Positions 17,761 through 27,179 are shown, counted from the first letter of the stretch. The stretch is 64,000 bases of DNA from an uncultured Desulfobulbaceae bacterium (GCA_945787445.1 CALZHT010000001.1:1-64000), one strand, 5' to 3'. Translations and numbers: made by a program. Notes: a model not told the origin generated them from the sequence alone.

Positions 17761-19461
17761 TTAATCCGTCTGCCGATTGATTACGTACTGCTGGGCCATT
17801 GACAAGAGGTTATTAACAAACCAGTAAAGAACAAGGCCCGAGGCAAAATTGAGGAACATAAAAGTAAAAATCAGTGGCATAAATTTCATTACCTTGGCCA
17901 TCTCTGGATTGGCCGCGGTTTGCGGGGTCATCTTTTGCTGAAAAAACATACTTGCCCCCATAAGCAAGGTCAGCACCGGCAGGCCTCCCAGCATAGGTAT
18001 GTCAAAGCCTATATAGAGCCGGTCCGGCGCAGAGAGATCGTTAATCCAGAGCATGAACGGAGCATGCCGCAGCTCTATGGTCTGCAAGAGCACTTTGTAC
18101 AAAGCAAAGAAAACAGGAATCTGCAGCAGCAGCGGCAAACAGCCGCCAACGGGATTAACCTTATAGGTCTGGTAAAGCTTCATCATTTCCTGATTCAAAC
18201 GATCCTTGTCATCCTTGTATTTCTCGCGGATTTTCGTCATTTTCGGCTGCAATTTTTGCATGGTTTTCATGGATTTCATGCCCTTGTGGGAAATCGGCCA
18301 GAAAATCAGTTTAATGAGAACAGTGACCAAAATTATGGCAATACCGTAATTACCGATGAAATTATAGAAGAAATTCAGCAGGTACAGGGCTGGCCGCGCA
18401 AGGGCATCAAACCATCCGAAATCAACGATGCGTTGCAGGTTGTGCCCAATTTCCTTGAGAACAGACAACTTCTTAGGCCCCATGAATATGAGATAACGAT
18501 ACTCTTTTTGACCTTGGGGTGGAAGAATGTCTGCGCTGGCGGAAAGAAGGGAGGTAATCTTTTCTTCTCCTCCTGCTGAAAATGTTACTGTGTTCTGAGT
18601 TTGTTCCTGAGGAATAATGCTGCACATAAAATATGTGTCTTCATAGGCAACCCAGTCTATTTGGCCGCTTAAGGTTTTTTTGCCTTTCTCAAGATCATCC
18701 GTTTTGATTTCCTGCAAAACACCGTCAAGATAAAGAGCTGGGCCATTAAAAAGAAATCGGCTCGAAGAAGTTGGAGAAAATGGACGATTTGTGAGGCTGA
18801 GATAGGGAGAGCCCTGAAATGATTGCTGCGTGGCATTGCGAACCGTTACCCTCAACTCCATGAGGTAGCTTTGCTCAGTGAATTGCAGTGTGCGGGTCAC
18901 TTCAAGACCGGATGGGAGCTTTGTGGTCATGGATAATTGCGCTTCCTCTGCAGGGACATTTGCATCTGAAAGATCTATCTTCTCCTGGTCCGCTGTAAAG
19001 ATGGGAAGCATTGATCTGGAAGGCTCTATTCCCCATGAAAAAAATAATGGCAGCTCCCGCGGAGTATCTGTACCAACCAATTGCTGAAGGTCTGATTCCT
19101 TATCAAGGGAATTATTATACTTTTTCAATTGAAAACTCTTTATGCCTCCGCCTGTTTCTGAAACAACGGCGGAGTAAAGGCCCGTCTCAACAGCGATGTC
19201 TCGCCCCTGCCGTCCTGAAGCATCAGAAACTTGGAAACTATTTACATTTTCAGGGAGCGAAATGGCCTGTTGAACAACCTTGGCATCAGGAGAGGCACCC
19301 GAATCAGGAGCTGCCGCCGGAAGGCTTTGGCTGGCGGTATCTTGGCTTTGCTTTTGCCCCGTATCTTGAGGGATTGGGGCCTTGGGCACAAACAGATACT
19401 GATACCCAAGTAAGATGAGCAAAGATAACATTATTGCCAGAAAAGCTCGTTTCGTTTCCAT
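17761..19461 (-). CDS. yidC: membrane protein insertase YidC
   Basis: The 566-residue inner-membrane insertase has the Gram-negative form: an N-terminal membrane helix (MLSLLILLGYQYLFVP), a large periplasmic P1 domain (about 60–340), then the conserved five-helix core. The core includes the hydrophilic-groove region, the cytoplasmic hairpin (MKSMKTMQKLQPKMTKIREKY) and the C-terminal LYWFVNNLLSMAQQYVINR. It inserts proteins alone or with SecYEG; F0 subunit c (30920–31258) is a known substrate in other bacteria. Jag follows 39 bp downstream. Confidence 0.96.
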   Translation of the reverse strand: METKRAFLAIMLSLLILLGYQYLFVPKAPIPQDTGQKQSQDTASQSLPAAAPDSGASPDAKVVQQAISLPENVNSFQVSDASGRQGRDIAVETGLYSAVVSETGGGIKSFQLKKYNNSLDKESDLQQLVGTDTPRELPLFFSWGIEPSRSMLPIFTADQEKIDLSDANVPAEEAQLSMTTKLPSGLEVTRTLQFTEQSYLMELRVTVRNATQQSFQGSPYLSLTNRPFSPTSSSRFLFNGPALYLDGVLQEIKTDDLEKGKKTLSGQIDWVAYEDTYFMCSIIPQEQTQNTVTFSAGGEEKITSLLSASADILPPQGQKEYRYLIFMGPKKLSVLKEIGHNLQRIVDFGWFDALARPALYLLNFFYNFIGNYGIAIILVTVLIKLIFWPISHKGMKSMKTMQKLQPKMTKIREKYKDDKDRLNQEMMKLYQTYKVNPVGGCLPLLLQIPVFFALYKVLLQTIELRHAPFMLWINDLSAPDRLYIGFDIPMLGGLPVLTLLMGASMFFQQKMTPQTAANPEMAKVMKFMPLIFTFMFLNFASGLVLYWFVNNLLSMAQQYVINRQTD

Positions 19462-19521
19462 AATTTATTGTTTTCCTTTACTAAGGCTGCGGCATATCAC
19501 GCAGAAAATAGTTTCTTTCTA

Positions 19522-19734
19522 TTACTGTTTCACCGGGTCAAAGCCTCCACGGCTGAAAGGATGACACCGCAGTATTCGCTTCAATGCCATATATGTTCCC
19601 ACCATTGCACCGTGATATGTAATTGCTTCAATGGCATATTGGGAGCACGAGGGAAAATAACGACAACAAGGAGGAAACAAAGGTGAGAAGGCTAGCTGAT
19701 ATGCCCTAAGTAGGCTGATGATTACTTTTTTCAC
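19522..19734 (-). CDS. yidD: membrane protein insertion efficiency factor YidD
   Basis: This 70-residue protein has the UPF0161 core: VKKVIISLLRAYQLAFSPLF, then CRYFPSCSQYAIEAI and GTYMALKRILRCHPFSRGG. I use the GTG at 19734, which aligns with the usual N-terminus. A TTG at 19776 in the same frame would add 14 residues and neither has a strong ribosome site. YidD is an amphipathic membrane-associated helper of YidC. Unusually it is separated from rnpA by about 310 bp instead of overlapping it. Confidence 0.9.
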   Translation of the reverse strand: MKKVIISLLRAYQLAFSPLFPPCCRYFPSCSQYAIEAITYHGAMVGTYMALKRILRCHPFSRGGFDPVKQ

Positions 19735-20044
19735 AAGGTCACCCAAAGGCCAGGCAGATAGTGAGCTAATAGGCAACCTGTTAACATGTCTTGATCGGCA
19801 AGAAATAGCGTAACCTAAAGGAGGTGCGCCACAAGCGATTCATTATGTTAATTGACGACACAATTGTTTGCATCGTTCATTGATCACCGTATTCTTTCCG
19901 CTACGGAGCGGGAATCCACTGGCCAAAAAATTATTGCTGTTACAGACAACCCGCCTTTACAAAACAGAGGGGCCGGTGCCAAACAGGGTTAAAAAATTAC
20001 CTCCATGCGCCAGGGGATACAAAGAAAGGAAAAAACGTAATGAA
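19735..20044. other. gene-free spacer between yidD and rnpA
   Basis: About 310 bases interrupt the usually tight rnpA-yidD junction. I see no repeat-family match, tRNA, clear hairpin or frame with a ribosome site. It could carry a promoter for yidD-yidC-jag or be relic coding sequence. Confidence 0.45.
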
Positions 20045-20404
20045 TCAGAAATCGTAGGATATATCTTTTACAAGCGGCCAGACCATATTTTCAAAATCTT
20101 GCAATCGATCTGCCTTGAATCCTTTGCGGATGGCAAAAATCACATCCACAGAAGGGGGAATAAAATTTCTGTTCAGCCGGAAAAATTCTCTGATAATTCT
20201 TTTGATCCTGTTTCTTTGAACCGCTTTTTTGATTCCATGTACACTAATGCCCAGCCGGTTGCCAATACCCATATTGGGATGGTAAATCAGGCTGAATTGC
20301 TCGCCTTTTAGCCGCAGGCCCTGGCGATATACTCTTTGAAATTCCCTGGGCTTTTTCAGAAATTGTGTTTTGGCGAGCGGTTGAGGCCTCCTGGTTGTAT
20401 CCAT
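20045..20404 (-). CDS. rnpA: ribonuclease P protein component
   Basis: This 119-residue basic protein binds the RNase P RNA to mature tRNA 5' ends. The family core is clear: FLKKPREFQRVYRQG near the start, then the RNR motif in AVQRNRIKRIIREFFRLN, which contacts the RNA, and DVIFAIRKGF. It lies 33 bp after rpmH, the standard order. Confidence 0.95.
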   Translation of the reverse strand: MDTTRRPQPLAKTQFLKKPREFQRVYRQGLRLKGEQFSLIYHPNMGIGNRLGISVHGIKKAVQRNRIKRIIREFFRLNRNFIPPSVDVIFAIRKGFKADRLQDFENMVWPLVKDISYDF

Positions 20405-20437
20405 TTGCCGGATCTAATTCCCAAAATTAGGAAATAC

Positions 20438-20575
20438 TTAGACAGCCAAGCGATGTCTACCTTTTGCCCTTCGTCTGTTAATAATGGTTCTGCCGGCTTT
20501 TGTTTTCATCCTTACCCGGAAACCATGTGTACGATAGCGTTTCGTATTACTCGGTTGGAATGTTCTCTTGCTCAT
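20438..20575 (-). CDS. rpmH: 50S ribosomal protein L34
   Basis: The minus-strand frame from ATG at 20575 to TAA encodes 45 residues: [19 protein letters not shown], then [20 protein letters not shown] and RHRLAV. This is a full-length, canonical L34. It heads the rpmH-rnpA-yidD-yidC-jag-mnmE block. Confidence 0.98.
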   Translation of the reverse strand: MSKRTFQPSNTKRYRTHGFRVRMKTKAGRTIINRRRAKGRHRLAV

Positions 20576-20713
20576 TTCAATTTCCTTAATTCTTGTGTTT
20601 TCTGTGCCACGAAACTCCTTTCAGAAGAAGGAAAAACTTTTTCACCTGCAGTGAAAAGATAACTGTCTAAACAGTAGACGGTGCCTGAGAGGGATTTCGC
20701 GCCTTTTTCCATC

Positions 20714-20851
20714 ATGTCCACAGAGTATACCTTTATTCTGTCTAAGAGTACCCTCTACGAACTCCTTGTTATCCGTAGTAAATGCATAGTTTTGCAAGTT
20801 TGTCAATCCACGACAAATCCATCATTTATTGAACAAAGAATATTAACCACA
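20714..20851. other. possible replication-origin remnant: DnaA-box-like cluster
   Basis: In the AT-rich gap upstream of rpmH, three near-matches to TTATCCACA occur: ATGTCCACA (20714–20722, 7/9), TTATCCGTA (20769–20777, 7/9) and TTAACCACA (20843–20851, 8/9). In many bacteria oriC lies between rpmH and dnaA. Here the neighbour is hemA and dnaA is not in the window. With AT-rich DNA such matches arise by chance, so this is only a candidate. Confidence 0.25.
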
Positions 20852-20897
20852 TGATCATGACTATGTCAAATAAATAAAAAGGCAAAAAAACAAAGGA

Positions 20898-21000
20898 TTG
20901 ATGAAATCGTAAAAAATAGGATTTTATCGATGTATTACGTTGTAACTAGTTGAAATTACATGATACGTTAACCACTTTCCCGACTTTTTGCGGGATCATT
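20898..21000 (-). repeat. dispersed repeat R1, copy 3 (inverted)
   Basis: Read on the minus strand this full-length copy matches copy 1 end to end: ATGATCCCGCAAAAAGTCGG, then AACGTATCATGTAATTTCAA, CTAGTTACAACGTAATACAT and the terminal hairpin ending TTTACGATTTCATCAA. Its left end lies 26 bp from the hemA stop, so it could act as a 3' structure of the hemA transcript. Confidence 0.85.
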
Positions 21001-21026
21001 AAGGATTCCCTTCTGAATATCCGAAA

Positions 21027-22331
21027 TTATTCGGATGACATTCGGTCCTCAGCTGATTGACCCGAATCGAGCCCAAAAAGCTTTCTGGTGAGATCAAGCT
21101 TCTGCTCCTTATCTTCCGGTGCGCATTCAGCTTTCAGAAAAACGATGGGATTATGGAGAAGCTTATTGACAAGGGATGTGGCCAGCATCTCGATTGATTT
21201 TTTATCTTTAGTAGATAAACCGTTGAGGCTGGATAAGGTCTTTGCCAGCTCTTTTTCTCGAACCTCTTCTGCTTTTTTTCTGATGGCGACAATGGTTGGT
21301 GAAATCTCCATGTTTTCCAACCATTGTTGGAATTTTAAGGTTTCTTCTTTCACAATGCGCTCGGCAACCATTGCCTCTTTGTCTCTTTCCGCCTTATTGA
21401 TCTCCACAACATGGGTGAGGTCATCAATATCATAAAGATACACATTGTCCAAACCGTTCAGTTTTGGATCAAGATCACGCGGAACAGCAATATCAATCAA
21501 AAACAAGGGGCTGTTTCGTCGTTTACGCATTATGGGCTTTACCTGACCGCGGGAGAGGATCATATCGGGTGAACCGGTAGAGCTTATCATAATATCCACA
21601 TGCTCGAGCTGCGGCACCAGCTCATCGAGAGCAACAGCCGTTCCCTTAAAGCGCCGGGCTAGCTTCATGGCCCTCTCAATAGTGCGATTGGCCACGACAA
21701 CCCTTGAAATTCCTTGGGTAACAAGGTGCTCTGCTGCAAGCTCGGCCATTTCTCCGGCGCCGACCAGCATGACTCTTTTGCCGTTGAGGTTGCCGAAAAT
21801 CTTTTTAGCCAATTGGACAGCGGCAAAGCTGATGGAAACCGCACTGCTACCTATATTTGTCTCGGAACGGATACGTTTGGCAACGGAGAAGGCTTTATTC
21901 ATTAGGCGATTTATAATTACGCCCGTGCTTTTGAACTCTGCCGCATCCCTATATGCGTCCTTGAGCTGGCCAAGGATCTGGGGTTCCCCAACTATCATTG
22001 AATCAAGGCTTGAGGCGACTCGAAAAAGATGGGTAATTGCCTCAGTACCCTGATGAATATAACTGTACTCTTTCGACTCTTTGCTGGTTAGGCCACTTTT
22101 TGTAAACAGAAAGTCGAGGACATTTTTTATTGATTCTTCTCTCTGTTTGGCAACAAAAAAAACCTCAACGCGATTACATGTTGATAGAAAACAAAACTCC
22201 TCACACCCGGGTATTTTTTCAAGTTTCTGTAGGGGGATCTTGCAGTCGCCGCTAAAGGCCAGCTTTTCGCGAATCGCAACCGGGGCGGTTTTATGGTTTA
22301 CTCCCAGCGCAACTATTGTGTCAGCCAACAT
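21027..22331 (-). CDS. hemA: glutamyl-tRNA reductase
   Basis: HemA makes glutamate-1-semialdehyde from Glu-tRNA, the first step of C5 tetrapyrrole synthesis. The 434-residue sequence begins IVALGVNHKTAPVAIREKL and has the catalytic cysteine in FLSTCNRVEVF (about residue 50), VGEPQILGQLKDAY, an NADPH-binding VMLVGAGEMAELAAEHL, and a helical dimerisation tail. It overlaps the ccsA stop by 11 bp. Its product feeds hemL, which lies at 32813–34096. Confidence 0.96.
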   Translation of the reverse strand: MLADTIVALGVNHKTAPVAIREKLAFSGDCKIPLQKLEKIPGCEEFCFLSTCNRVEVFFVAKQREESIKNVLDFLFTKSGLTSKESKEYSYIHQGTEAITHLFRVASSLDSMIVGEPQILGQLKDAYRDAAEFKSTGVIINRLMNKAFSVAKRIRSETNIGSSAVSISFAAVQLAKKIFGNLNGKRVMLVGAGEMAELAAEHLVTQGISRVVVANRTIERAMKLARRFKGTAVALDELVPQLEHVDIMISSTGSPDMILSRGQVKPIMRKRRNSPLFLIDIAVPRDLDPKLNGLDNVYLYDIDDLTHVVEINKAERDKEAMVAERIVKEETLKFQQWLENMEISPTIVAIRKKAEEVREKELAKTLSSLNGLSTKDKKSIEMLATSLVNKLLHNPIVFLKAECAPEDKEQKLDLTRKLFGLDSGQSAEDRMSSE

Positions 22332-23136
22332 AGGAATGTATCCCCCCTAGAAAGTAACTCACTCCCCATAGGGTAAAAAGTGCGGCTGAGAAGCCGATAA
22401 TGGCCATAATGGCTGCCCGTTTGCCCCGCCAGCCCACGGTAAGACGTTGATGAAGGAGTGCGGCGTAGATAAACCAAGTAATTAACGACCATGTTTCCTT
22501 TGGATCCCATTGCCAATATGACCCCCATGCCTGCTTGGCCCAGACCGAACCGGTAATTATCCCCAATGTCATAAGTGGAAAGCCTATGGCCAGGCAATGG
22601 TGATTCAAGCTGTCAAGCGCTTCAAGGGAAGGAAGCCGGCTATAAAACATGCCGAAACGTTTCTTTTTTATTTCTTTTTCCTGCAGCAGATACATAATCC
22701 CGCCGCAGAATGCCAAGGCAAGAAAGCTATTGGCTATTAAAGCAATGCTGGCATGAACCGGCAGCCAATTGCTTTGCAGGGCGGGTGGCAGTTCATTTAT
22801 TTGATTCGATGAAAGTAATGCAACCAACATTAATAAAGAAATCAACGGACTGACAAATGTTCCAAAGTTCTTTACCTGATAGCGCCAGCGAAAAGAAAGA
22901 TAGCCCCATGTCATGGCAAGAGCAAAGAAGGAAACGGCTTCGTGGTTACTGGTGAGGGGAGTATGACCGGCCATGATATAACGGGATATAAGATAGACCA
23001 GATGAAGCACACCAGTTGCCAGCAGAATTGAACGCGCAACTGTTCTGAACTGCTTGTTTTGGTTGTAAAAAAAGATAACATAATTGCTGGAGGCCAGCAC
23101 ATAACCAAAAAATATGATTGAGAAAAATAATGCCAT
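22321..23136 (-). CDS. ccsA: cytochrome c biogenesis protein CcsA/HemX-like
   Basis: The 271-residue integral membrane protein has about eight helices and the tryptophan-rich heme-handling motif WGSYWQWDPKETWSLITW near residue 195, followed by a conserved His region. This is the short CcsA/HemX form. It either delivers heme for cytochrome c maturation (system II) or, as HemX in several bacteria, modulates glutamyl-tRNA reductase levels. Its placement between the siroheme synthase and hemA genes, with an 11-bp overlap to hemA, is compatible with both. Confidence 0.88.
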   Translation of the reverse strand: MALFFSIIFFGYVLASSNYVIFFYNQNKQFRTVARSILLATGVLHLVYLISRYIMAGHTPLTSNHEAVSFFALAMTWGYLSFRWRYQVKNFGTFVSPLISLLMLVALLSSNQINELPPALQSNWLPVHASIALIANSFLALAFCGGIMYLLQEKEIKKKRFGMFYSRLPSLEALDSLNHHCLAIGFPLMTLGIITGSVWAKQAWGSYWQWDPKETWSLITWFIYAALLHQRLTVGWRGKRAAIMAIIGFSAALFTLWGVSYFLGGIHSYVG

Positions 23137-23173
23137 GGTTAATGCTTACGTATTTTTTCGATTTGTTTGATGT

Positions 23174-23824
23174 TTACTTAACTGACAATTCCACATCCAT
23201 CCCTGTAACGGCCTGAATATGCTTCGCAATTTTTCCCCATTCCTTGTTACTGGCCCATGTGAGCATATCAGAGGAGAGCACGGCATTAAAAATCTTTTTA
23301 TTGTCTTCATGTGAATTTCCTTGCTCTAATATTGTTTGCCGCACGTTCCCCATAATATCTAAGAGTAAACCATATTCATCGCCAAACTGCTCTTCAAGTT
23401 CTTGTCGCAAACGTCTTGCAAGAGCAGGGCTTTTGCCGCCGGTTGAAATTGAAATGGCCAGATCCCCTCGTCTCAGACTGGCAGGAAGGATAAAATTGCA
23501 CCATTGTGGAGCATCGGCAACATTAAGTAAGATATTTTTCGCTTCGGCCTCTGCAAAGACCGCTTTTTGGACCTCCTGGTCATCCGTCGCCGCGATGACC
23601 AGGAATGCTCCTTCAAGATCGCCGTGCTTGTAAACACGATTTTGCCACTGGAATTTACCGGCTTCTCTAAGAACAGCCAGCTCAGCAGTCAGGTCTGGGC
23701 TGATAATCCTAAGCCTGGCGCCACATTCGAGCAAGCTTATCGATTTTCTTTCAGCAACTGGGCCTCCGCCGATTACAATGCACAAACGATTGGATATATC
23801 TAGATTGACGGGAAAGTAATGCAT
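23174..23824 (-). CDS. precorrin-2 dehydrogenase / siroheme synthase N-terminal type
   Basis: The 216-residue protein matches Met8/CysG N-terminal proteins that oxidise precorrin-2 to sirohydrochlorin and may insert iron. The NAD site is CIVIGGGPVAERKSISLLECGA. The dimerisation motif LPASLRRGDLAISISTGGKSP contains the conserved S-TGG-SP segment. No uroporphyrinogen methyltransferase is fused. Sulfate and sulfite reducers need siroheme for sulfite reductase, which suits this organism. It is the first gene of a likely operon with ccsA and hemA. Confidence 0.92.
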   Translation of the reverse strand: MHYFPVNLDISNRLCIVIGGGPVAERKSISLLECGARLRIISPDLTAELAVLREAGKFQWQNRVYKHGDLEGAFLVIAATDDQEVQKAVFAEAEAKNILLNVADAPQWCNFILPASLRRGDLAISISTGGKSPALARRLRQELEEQFGDEYGLLLDIMGNVRQTILEQGNSHEDNKKIFNAVLSSDMLTWASNKEWGKIAKHIQAVTGMDVELSVK

Positions 23825-24083
23825 TATCCAATAGTATCGCCAATAAAGGCGCCGATTTTTACCTTTTTATATCAAGGGAAATTATATATTTTATTTTGAA
23901 GAGCATAGTAACACAATTAATTTGATTTTACATCCTCCTTGCGCCATATAAGCATGGAGAGCGATTCAGGTGATTCGCATACAAATTGACAGGCAGGAGT
24001 AAATTGTATTACAGATAAACAGATCACTGGTTCGTTTTGTTTTCTTAGAGGCAAATTTTAATCGGCATGGTAAGAGGTCTTTT

Positions 24084-24479
24084 ATGCAAAAAGGAATATT
24101 CAGCATCTCAACTTCAAAAAAAATGGAATTCGCTGATATCACATCTAAAATCGCCCATGAAATCTCAAATTTGGGTGTTGAAAGCGGTGTCTGCTTTGTG
24201 TACAACCCTCATACCACGGCCGGCCTTACCATTAATGAAGGCGCCGATCCGGCGGTCCAAGAGGACATCATTTCTGTGCTTAAAGAGATTGTGCCCCAGA
24301 AATTTCACTATAAACATCTTGAAGGCAACTCCCCCTCCCATGTTAAGGCCTCTTTAATGGGCAGTTCCATTTCGGTTTTTATTGAAAACGGCGAATTGCA
24401 GCTTGGAACCTGGCAAAGGATCTTTTTCTGTGAATTTGATGGGCCACGAACAAGGAAGGTATATTGGAAAGTACTTTAA
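24084..24479 (+). CDS. YjbQ family protein (UPF0047)
   Basis: The 131-residue protein has the UPF0047 signatures: VCFVYNPHTTAGLTINEGADP, KHLEGNSPSHVKASLMG and LGTWQRIFFCEFDGPR. The conserved His and Glu residues form a metal site, and E. coli YjbQ has weak thiamin phosphate synthase activity. The physiological role is unsettled. It is followed 22 bp later by a small unknown gene, probably in the same transcript. Confidence 0.93.
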   Translation: MQKGIFSISTSKKMEFADITSKIAHEISNLGVESGVCFVYNPHTTAGLTINEGADPAVQEDIISVLKEIVPQKFHYKHLEGNSPSHVKASLMGSSISVFIENGELQLGTWQRIFFCEFDGPRTRKVYWKVL

Positions 24480-24501
24480 CGGCTTGATTTAATGAGAAAT
24501 A

Positions 24502-24747
24502 ATGGAAAACTCGAAATATTCGTCTGAAAAAAGAACAAACATCCATGAAATATGTTTCGGCTTAAATAGAGAAACAGATGAACAATCTCTTATCGCATTT
24601 CTCAAGCGCTTCACAAATGATGCACTTATTGATACCTTAATTCCTCGGTTGGAATCTCAAGAAATCAATGATCTTGTCGACTTTCTCACCGGATTAATGC
24701 ATGCCCATATCACAAAAGAAGAATATCACAGACTGTTTCTTAAATAG
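24502..24747 (+). CDS. 81-aa cytoplasmic protein of unknown function
   Basis: A small, helical, acidic protein beginning MENSKYSSEKRTNIHEICF. The C-terminal half (ALIDTLIPRLESQEINDLVD, then MHAHITKEEYHRLFLK) looks like a compact helical bundle. It has no signal, membrane helix or metal motif. It lies between yjbQ and the UbiD-like gene with short gaps, so it is probably in their operon. I do not recognise a family. Confidence 0.75.
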   Translation: MENSKYSSEKRTNIHEICFGLNRETDEQSLIAFLKRFTNDALIDTLIPRLESQEINDLVDFLTGLMHAHITKEEYHRLFLK

Positions 24748-24825
24748 CGTAAAACAGGGGTAACAAGCTTATAAAGCATATACTTTTTTTACAGGAAATT
24801 CATTAACAAGGGACGAATTACTACT

Positions 24826-26616
24826 TTGCGAAATTCAAAAAATAGAGAAGTCATTAAAGATCTCCACAGTTTTCTAGTATTGCTACAAAAGGAATCCGAA
24901 CTCCACGAAATAGATATCCCTGTTGATCCCTATTTGGAAATTGCTGAAATACACCGTAGAGTTATCGCCCAAGGCGGACCGGCTCTGCTGTTTACCAATG
25001 TGAAGGGCAGCCGGTTTCCGGTGGCTACCAATCTTTTCGGTTCACACCGCCGGCTTGAGCTTGCGTTCGGCCGTCGCCCCCAACAGTTTGTCACCGATGT
25101 GGTAAGGGCGGCCGAAACCCTCTTGCCGCCGTCCTTTTCGAAGATATGGTCTTTTCGTCACCTATTTGTGCAAGGCCTTAAGATAGGGACCAAAAGAATC
25201 TCCACCGCCCCTATTCTCGAAGAAAAACAAGTCCCTGCGAGACTTATGGAACTGCCTCTGCTCACCTCATGGCATACGGATGGCGGCGCTTTTGTCACCT
25301 TACCCTTGGTCTACACCGAACATCCGGGCGGAAAAGGCCATAACCTCGGGATGTACAGAATCCAACGCTATGATGACCAAACAACCGGTATCCATTGGCA
25401 AATTCATAAAGGAGGAGGCTATCACTATCATGAAGCGGAACTACGCGATGAGCCTCTGCCTCTCTCTCTTTTTATTGGCGGCCCACCTGCGCTTATGATG
25501 GCAGCCATTGCTCCTCTTCCTGAAAACATACCCGAGCTGATGCTTGCTTCGTTGCTTTTGGGAGATAAATTGCCTTTGATCAATGATCCTGCCGGTGGCC
25601 ATCCCCTTGTTGCCTCTGCTGAGTTTACTGCAAAGGGCGTTGTGCCCCCCCACCTCAGACGGCCTGAAGGACCATTTGGCGACCATTACGGTTATAATTC
25701 ACTAACCCACGATTATCCTGTTTTTCAAGTTGATCGGCTCTACCACCGAAAAAATGCGATTTATCCGGCCACGGTTGTGGGCCGGCCCCGCCAGGAAGAT
25801 TTTTATATCGGCGATTTTCTGCAGGACCTACTTTCGCCATTATTCCCGTTGGTTATGAGCGGAGTGCGACAGCTCAAGACCTTCGGAGAAACTGGCTTTC
25901 ACTGCCTGGCTGCGGCACGAGTTCAGGACCGCTATCCCAGAGAAGCTTTTGCTTCAGGCCTTCGCATTCTTGGTGAAGGGCAATTGTCTTTGACTAAATT
26001 TCTCATCATAACCGATGGAGATATTGATGTTGCTGACTTCAAAAAACTTTGGGTCCATGTGCTTGAGCGGGTCGACTGGCAAAAGGACCTGTTTGTTTTT
26101 GCCAATGTCTCGCAAGATACCCTGGATTATACTGGTCCTTCGGTGAATACCGGCTCAAAGGGGATGCTTATGGGTCTTGGCAAAGATCCCAGAAACATTC
26201 TGCCTGAAAAATTTACTGGCGATCTTCCCCATGGTTGCAGCGCTCCCAAAGTCTTTCTGCCCGGCACCCTGGTAATTCAAGGTGATACTTTTCAAGCTGA
26301 TAACGGTTTCGCAGATCGTCTGGCAAAATCGCAGGAACTAAAAGATTGGCCCATTGTCTTGCTGGTCGACAGCACTGCTCAAGCAACAGAAAGTCTGCAG
26401 GAATTTTTATGGGCCTTCTTTACCCGGTTTGAACCGGCTGCAGATATTCATGCCAGTTTAAGAACTGAAAAACGTTTTCATGTAGGGCTCAAGTCGCCCA
26501 TTGTTTTTGACTGCCGCCTGAAGCCCTGGTATCCACATGTTCTTGAAGTTGATCCCAATACCAAAGCTTTGGTTGATGAAAAAATGGTCAAAATATTACC
26601 TTCCCAATGGCGCTAA
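24826..26616 (+). CDS. UbiD family decarboxylase
   Basis: The 596-residue protein is a prenylated-FMN-dependent (de)carboxylase of the UbiD superfamily. It starts at a TTG with AAGGGA upstream. Typical segments are EIHRRVIAQGGPALLFTNVKG, TSWHTDGGAFVTLPLVYTEH, the HKGGGYHYHEAE region, and RRPEGPFGDHYGYNS with the catalytic E-R-E network. These long members act on quinone precursors or on aromatic acids. No UbiX prenyltransferase is in view. A menaquinone or ubiquinone-like role is possible but the substrate cannot be read from sequence. Confidence 0.9.
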   Translation: MRNSKNREVIKDLHSFLVLLQKESELHEIDIPVDPYLEIAEIHRRVIAQGGPALLFTNVKGSRFPVATNLFGSHRRLELAFGRRPQQFVTDVVRAAETLLPPSFSKIWSFRHLFVQGLKIGTKRISTAPILEEKQVPARLMELPLLTSWHTDGGAFVTLPLVYTEHPGGKGHNLGMYRIQRYDDQTTGIHWQIHKGGGYHYHEAELRDEPLPLSLFIGGPPALMMAAIAPLPENIPELMLASLLLGDKLPLINDPAGGHPLVASAEFTAKGVVPPHLRRPEGPFGDHYGYNSLTHDYPVFQVDRLYHRKNAIYPATVVGRPRQEDFYIGDFLQDLLSPLFPLVMSGVRQLKTFGETGFHCLAAARVQDRYPREAFASGLRILGEGQLSLTKFLIITDGDIDVADFKKLWVHVLERVDWQKDLFVFANVSQDTLDYTGPSVNTGSKGMLMGLGKDPRNILPEKFTGDLPHGCSAPKVFLPGTLVIQGDTFQADNGFADRLAKSQELKDWPIVLLVDSTAQATESLQEFLWAFFTRFEPAADIHASLRTEKRFHVGLKSPIVFDCRLKPWYPHVLEVDPNTKALVDEKMVKILPSQWR

Positions 26617-26706
26617 AGATGCAATTGCTCTTTTAATAAATTCTTTAATGCTTGACCAAAAATATGCCGACCAGATACTATACAGGAGAAAATAGGAGGA
26701 AGGCTC

Positions 26707-27147
26707 ATGAAAATAAACGAACTGTTCGGTAAAAAATTTGCCGACGTCATACAACCTGGTAATAATAAATCATCATCAAGCCAACTGTTTGACGATATAC
26801 TTAGGCAAGAAGTTGAGCGTGGTGGCCAGGCAGCGCAAACCTCTGAAATCTCTGGAACCAGAAATGAAGTTACCCCCATCTCCGCTGAACTGCGACTTAA
26901 AGGGTTGGAGTTAACAGAAAATACCTTATCTACCCTTGCCACCTATAGCCGTGCTCTTGAAAATATACAGCACAAAGCTTCGGACCTGGAACCCTTTATA
27001 GCGGCTCTCGAACTAGAGACCGCTTCACTTCTCGAAGTGAAAAGCCAACTGGACCAAAATGATCCTTTGGCAAAACTCCTTGACCAGGTGTCAACGGTTA
27101 GTTATGTGGAAACCGTCAAATACCGGAGAGGCGACTATACCGCCTGA
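26707..27147 (+). CDS. 146-aa protein of unknown function
   Basis: The protein has an excellent ribosome site (AGGAGGAAGG) and 146 residues, with a low-complexity polar N-terminal half (PGNNKSSSSQLFDDIL and TSEISGTRNEV) and a helical C-terminal half (LSTLATYSRALENIQHKASD, then LELETASLLEVKSQLDQNDP). The helices look like a short coiled coil. No membrane segment or known motif is visible. It lies 33 bp before the pseudouridine synthase gene and is likely co-transcribed. Confidence 0.75.
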   Translation: MKINELFGKKFADVIQPGNNKSSSSQLFDDILRQEVERGGQAAQTSEISGTRNEVTPISAELRLKGLELTENTLSTLATYSRALENIQHKASDLEPFIAALELETASLLEVKSQLDQNDPLAKLLDQVSTVSYVETVKYRRGDYTA

Positions 27148-27179
27148 TTTTTCCCTCTTTTCGCATCCCCCTTGTATCC

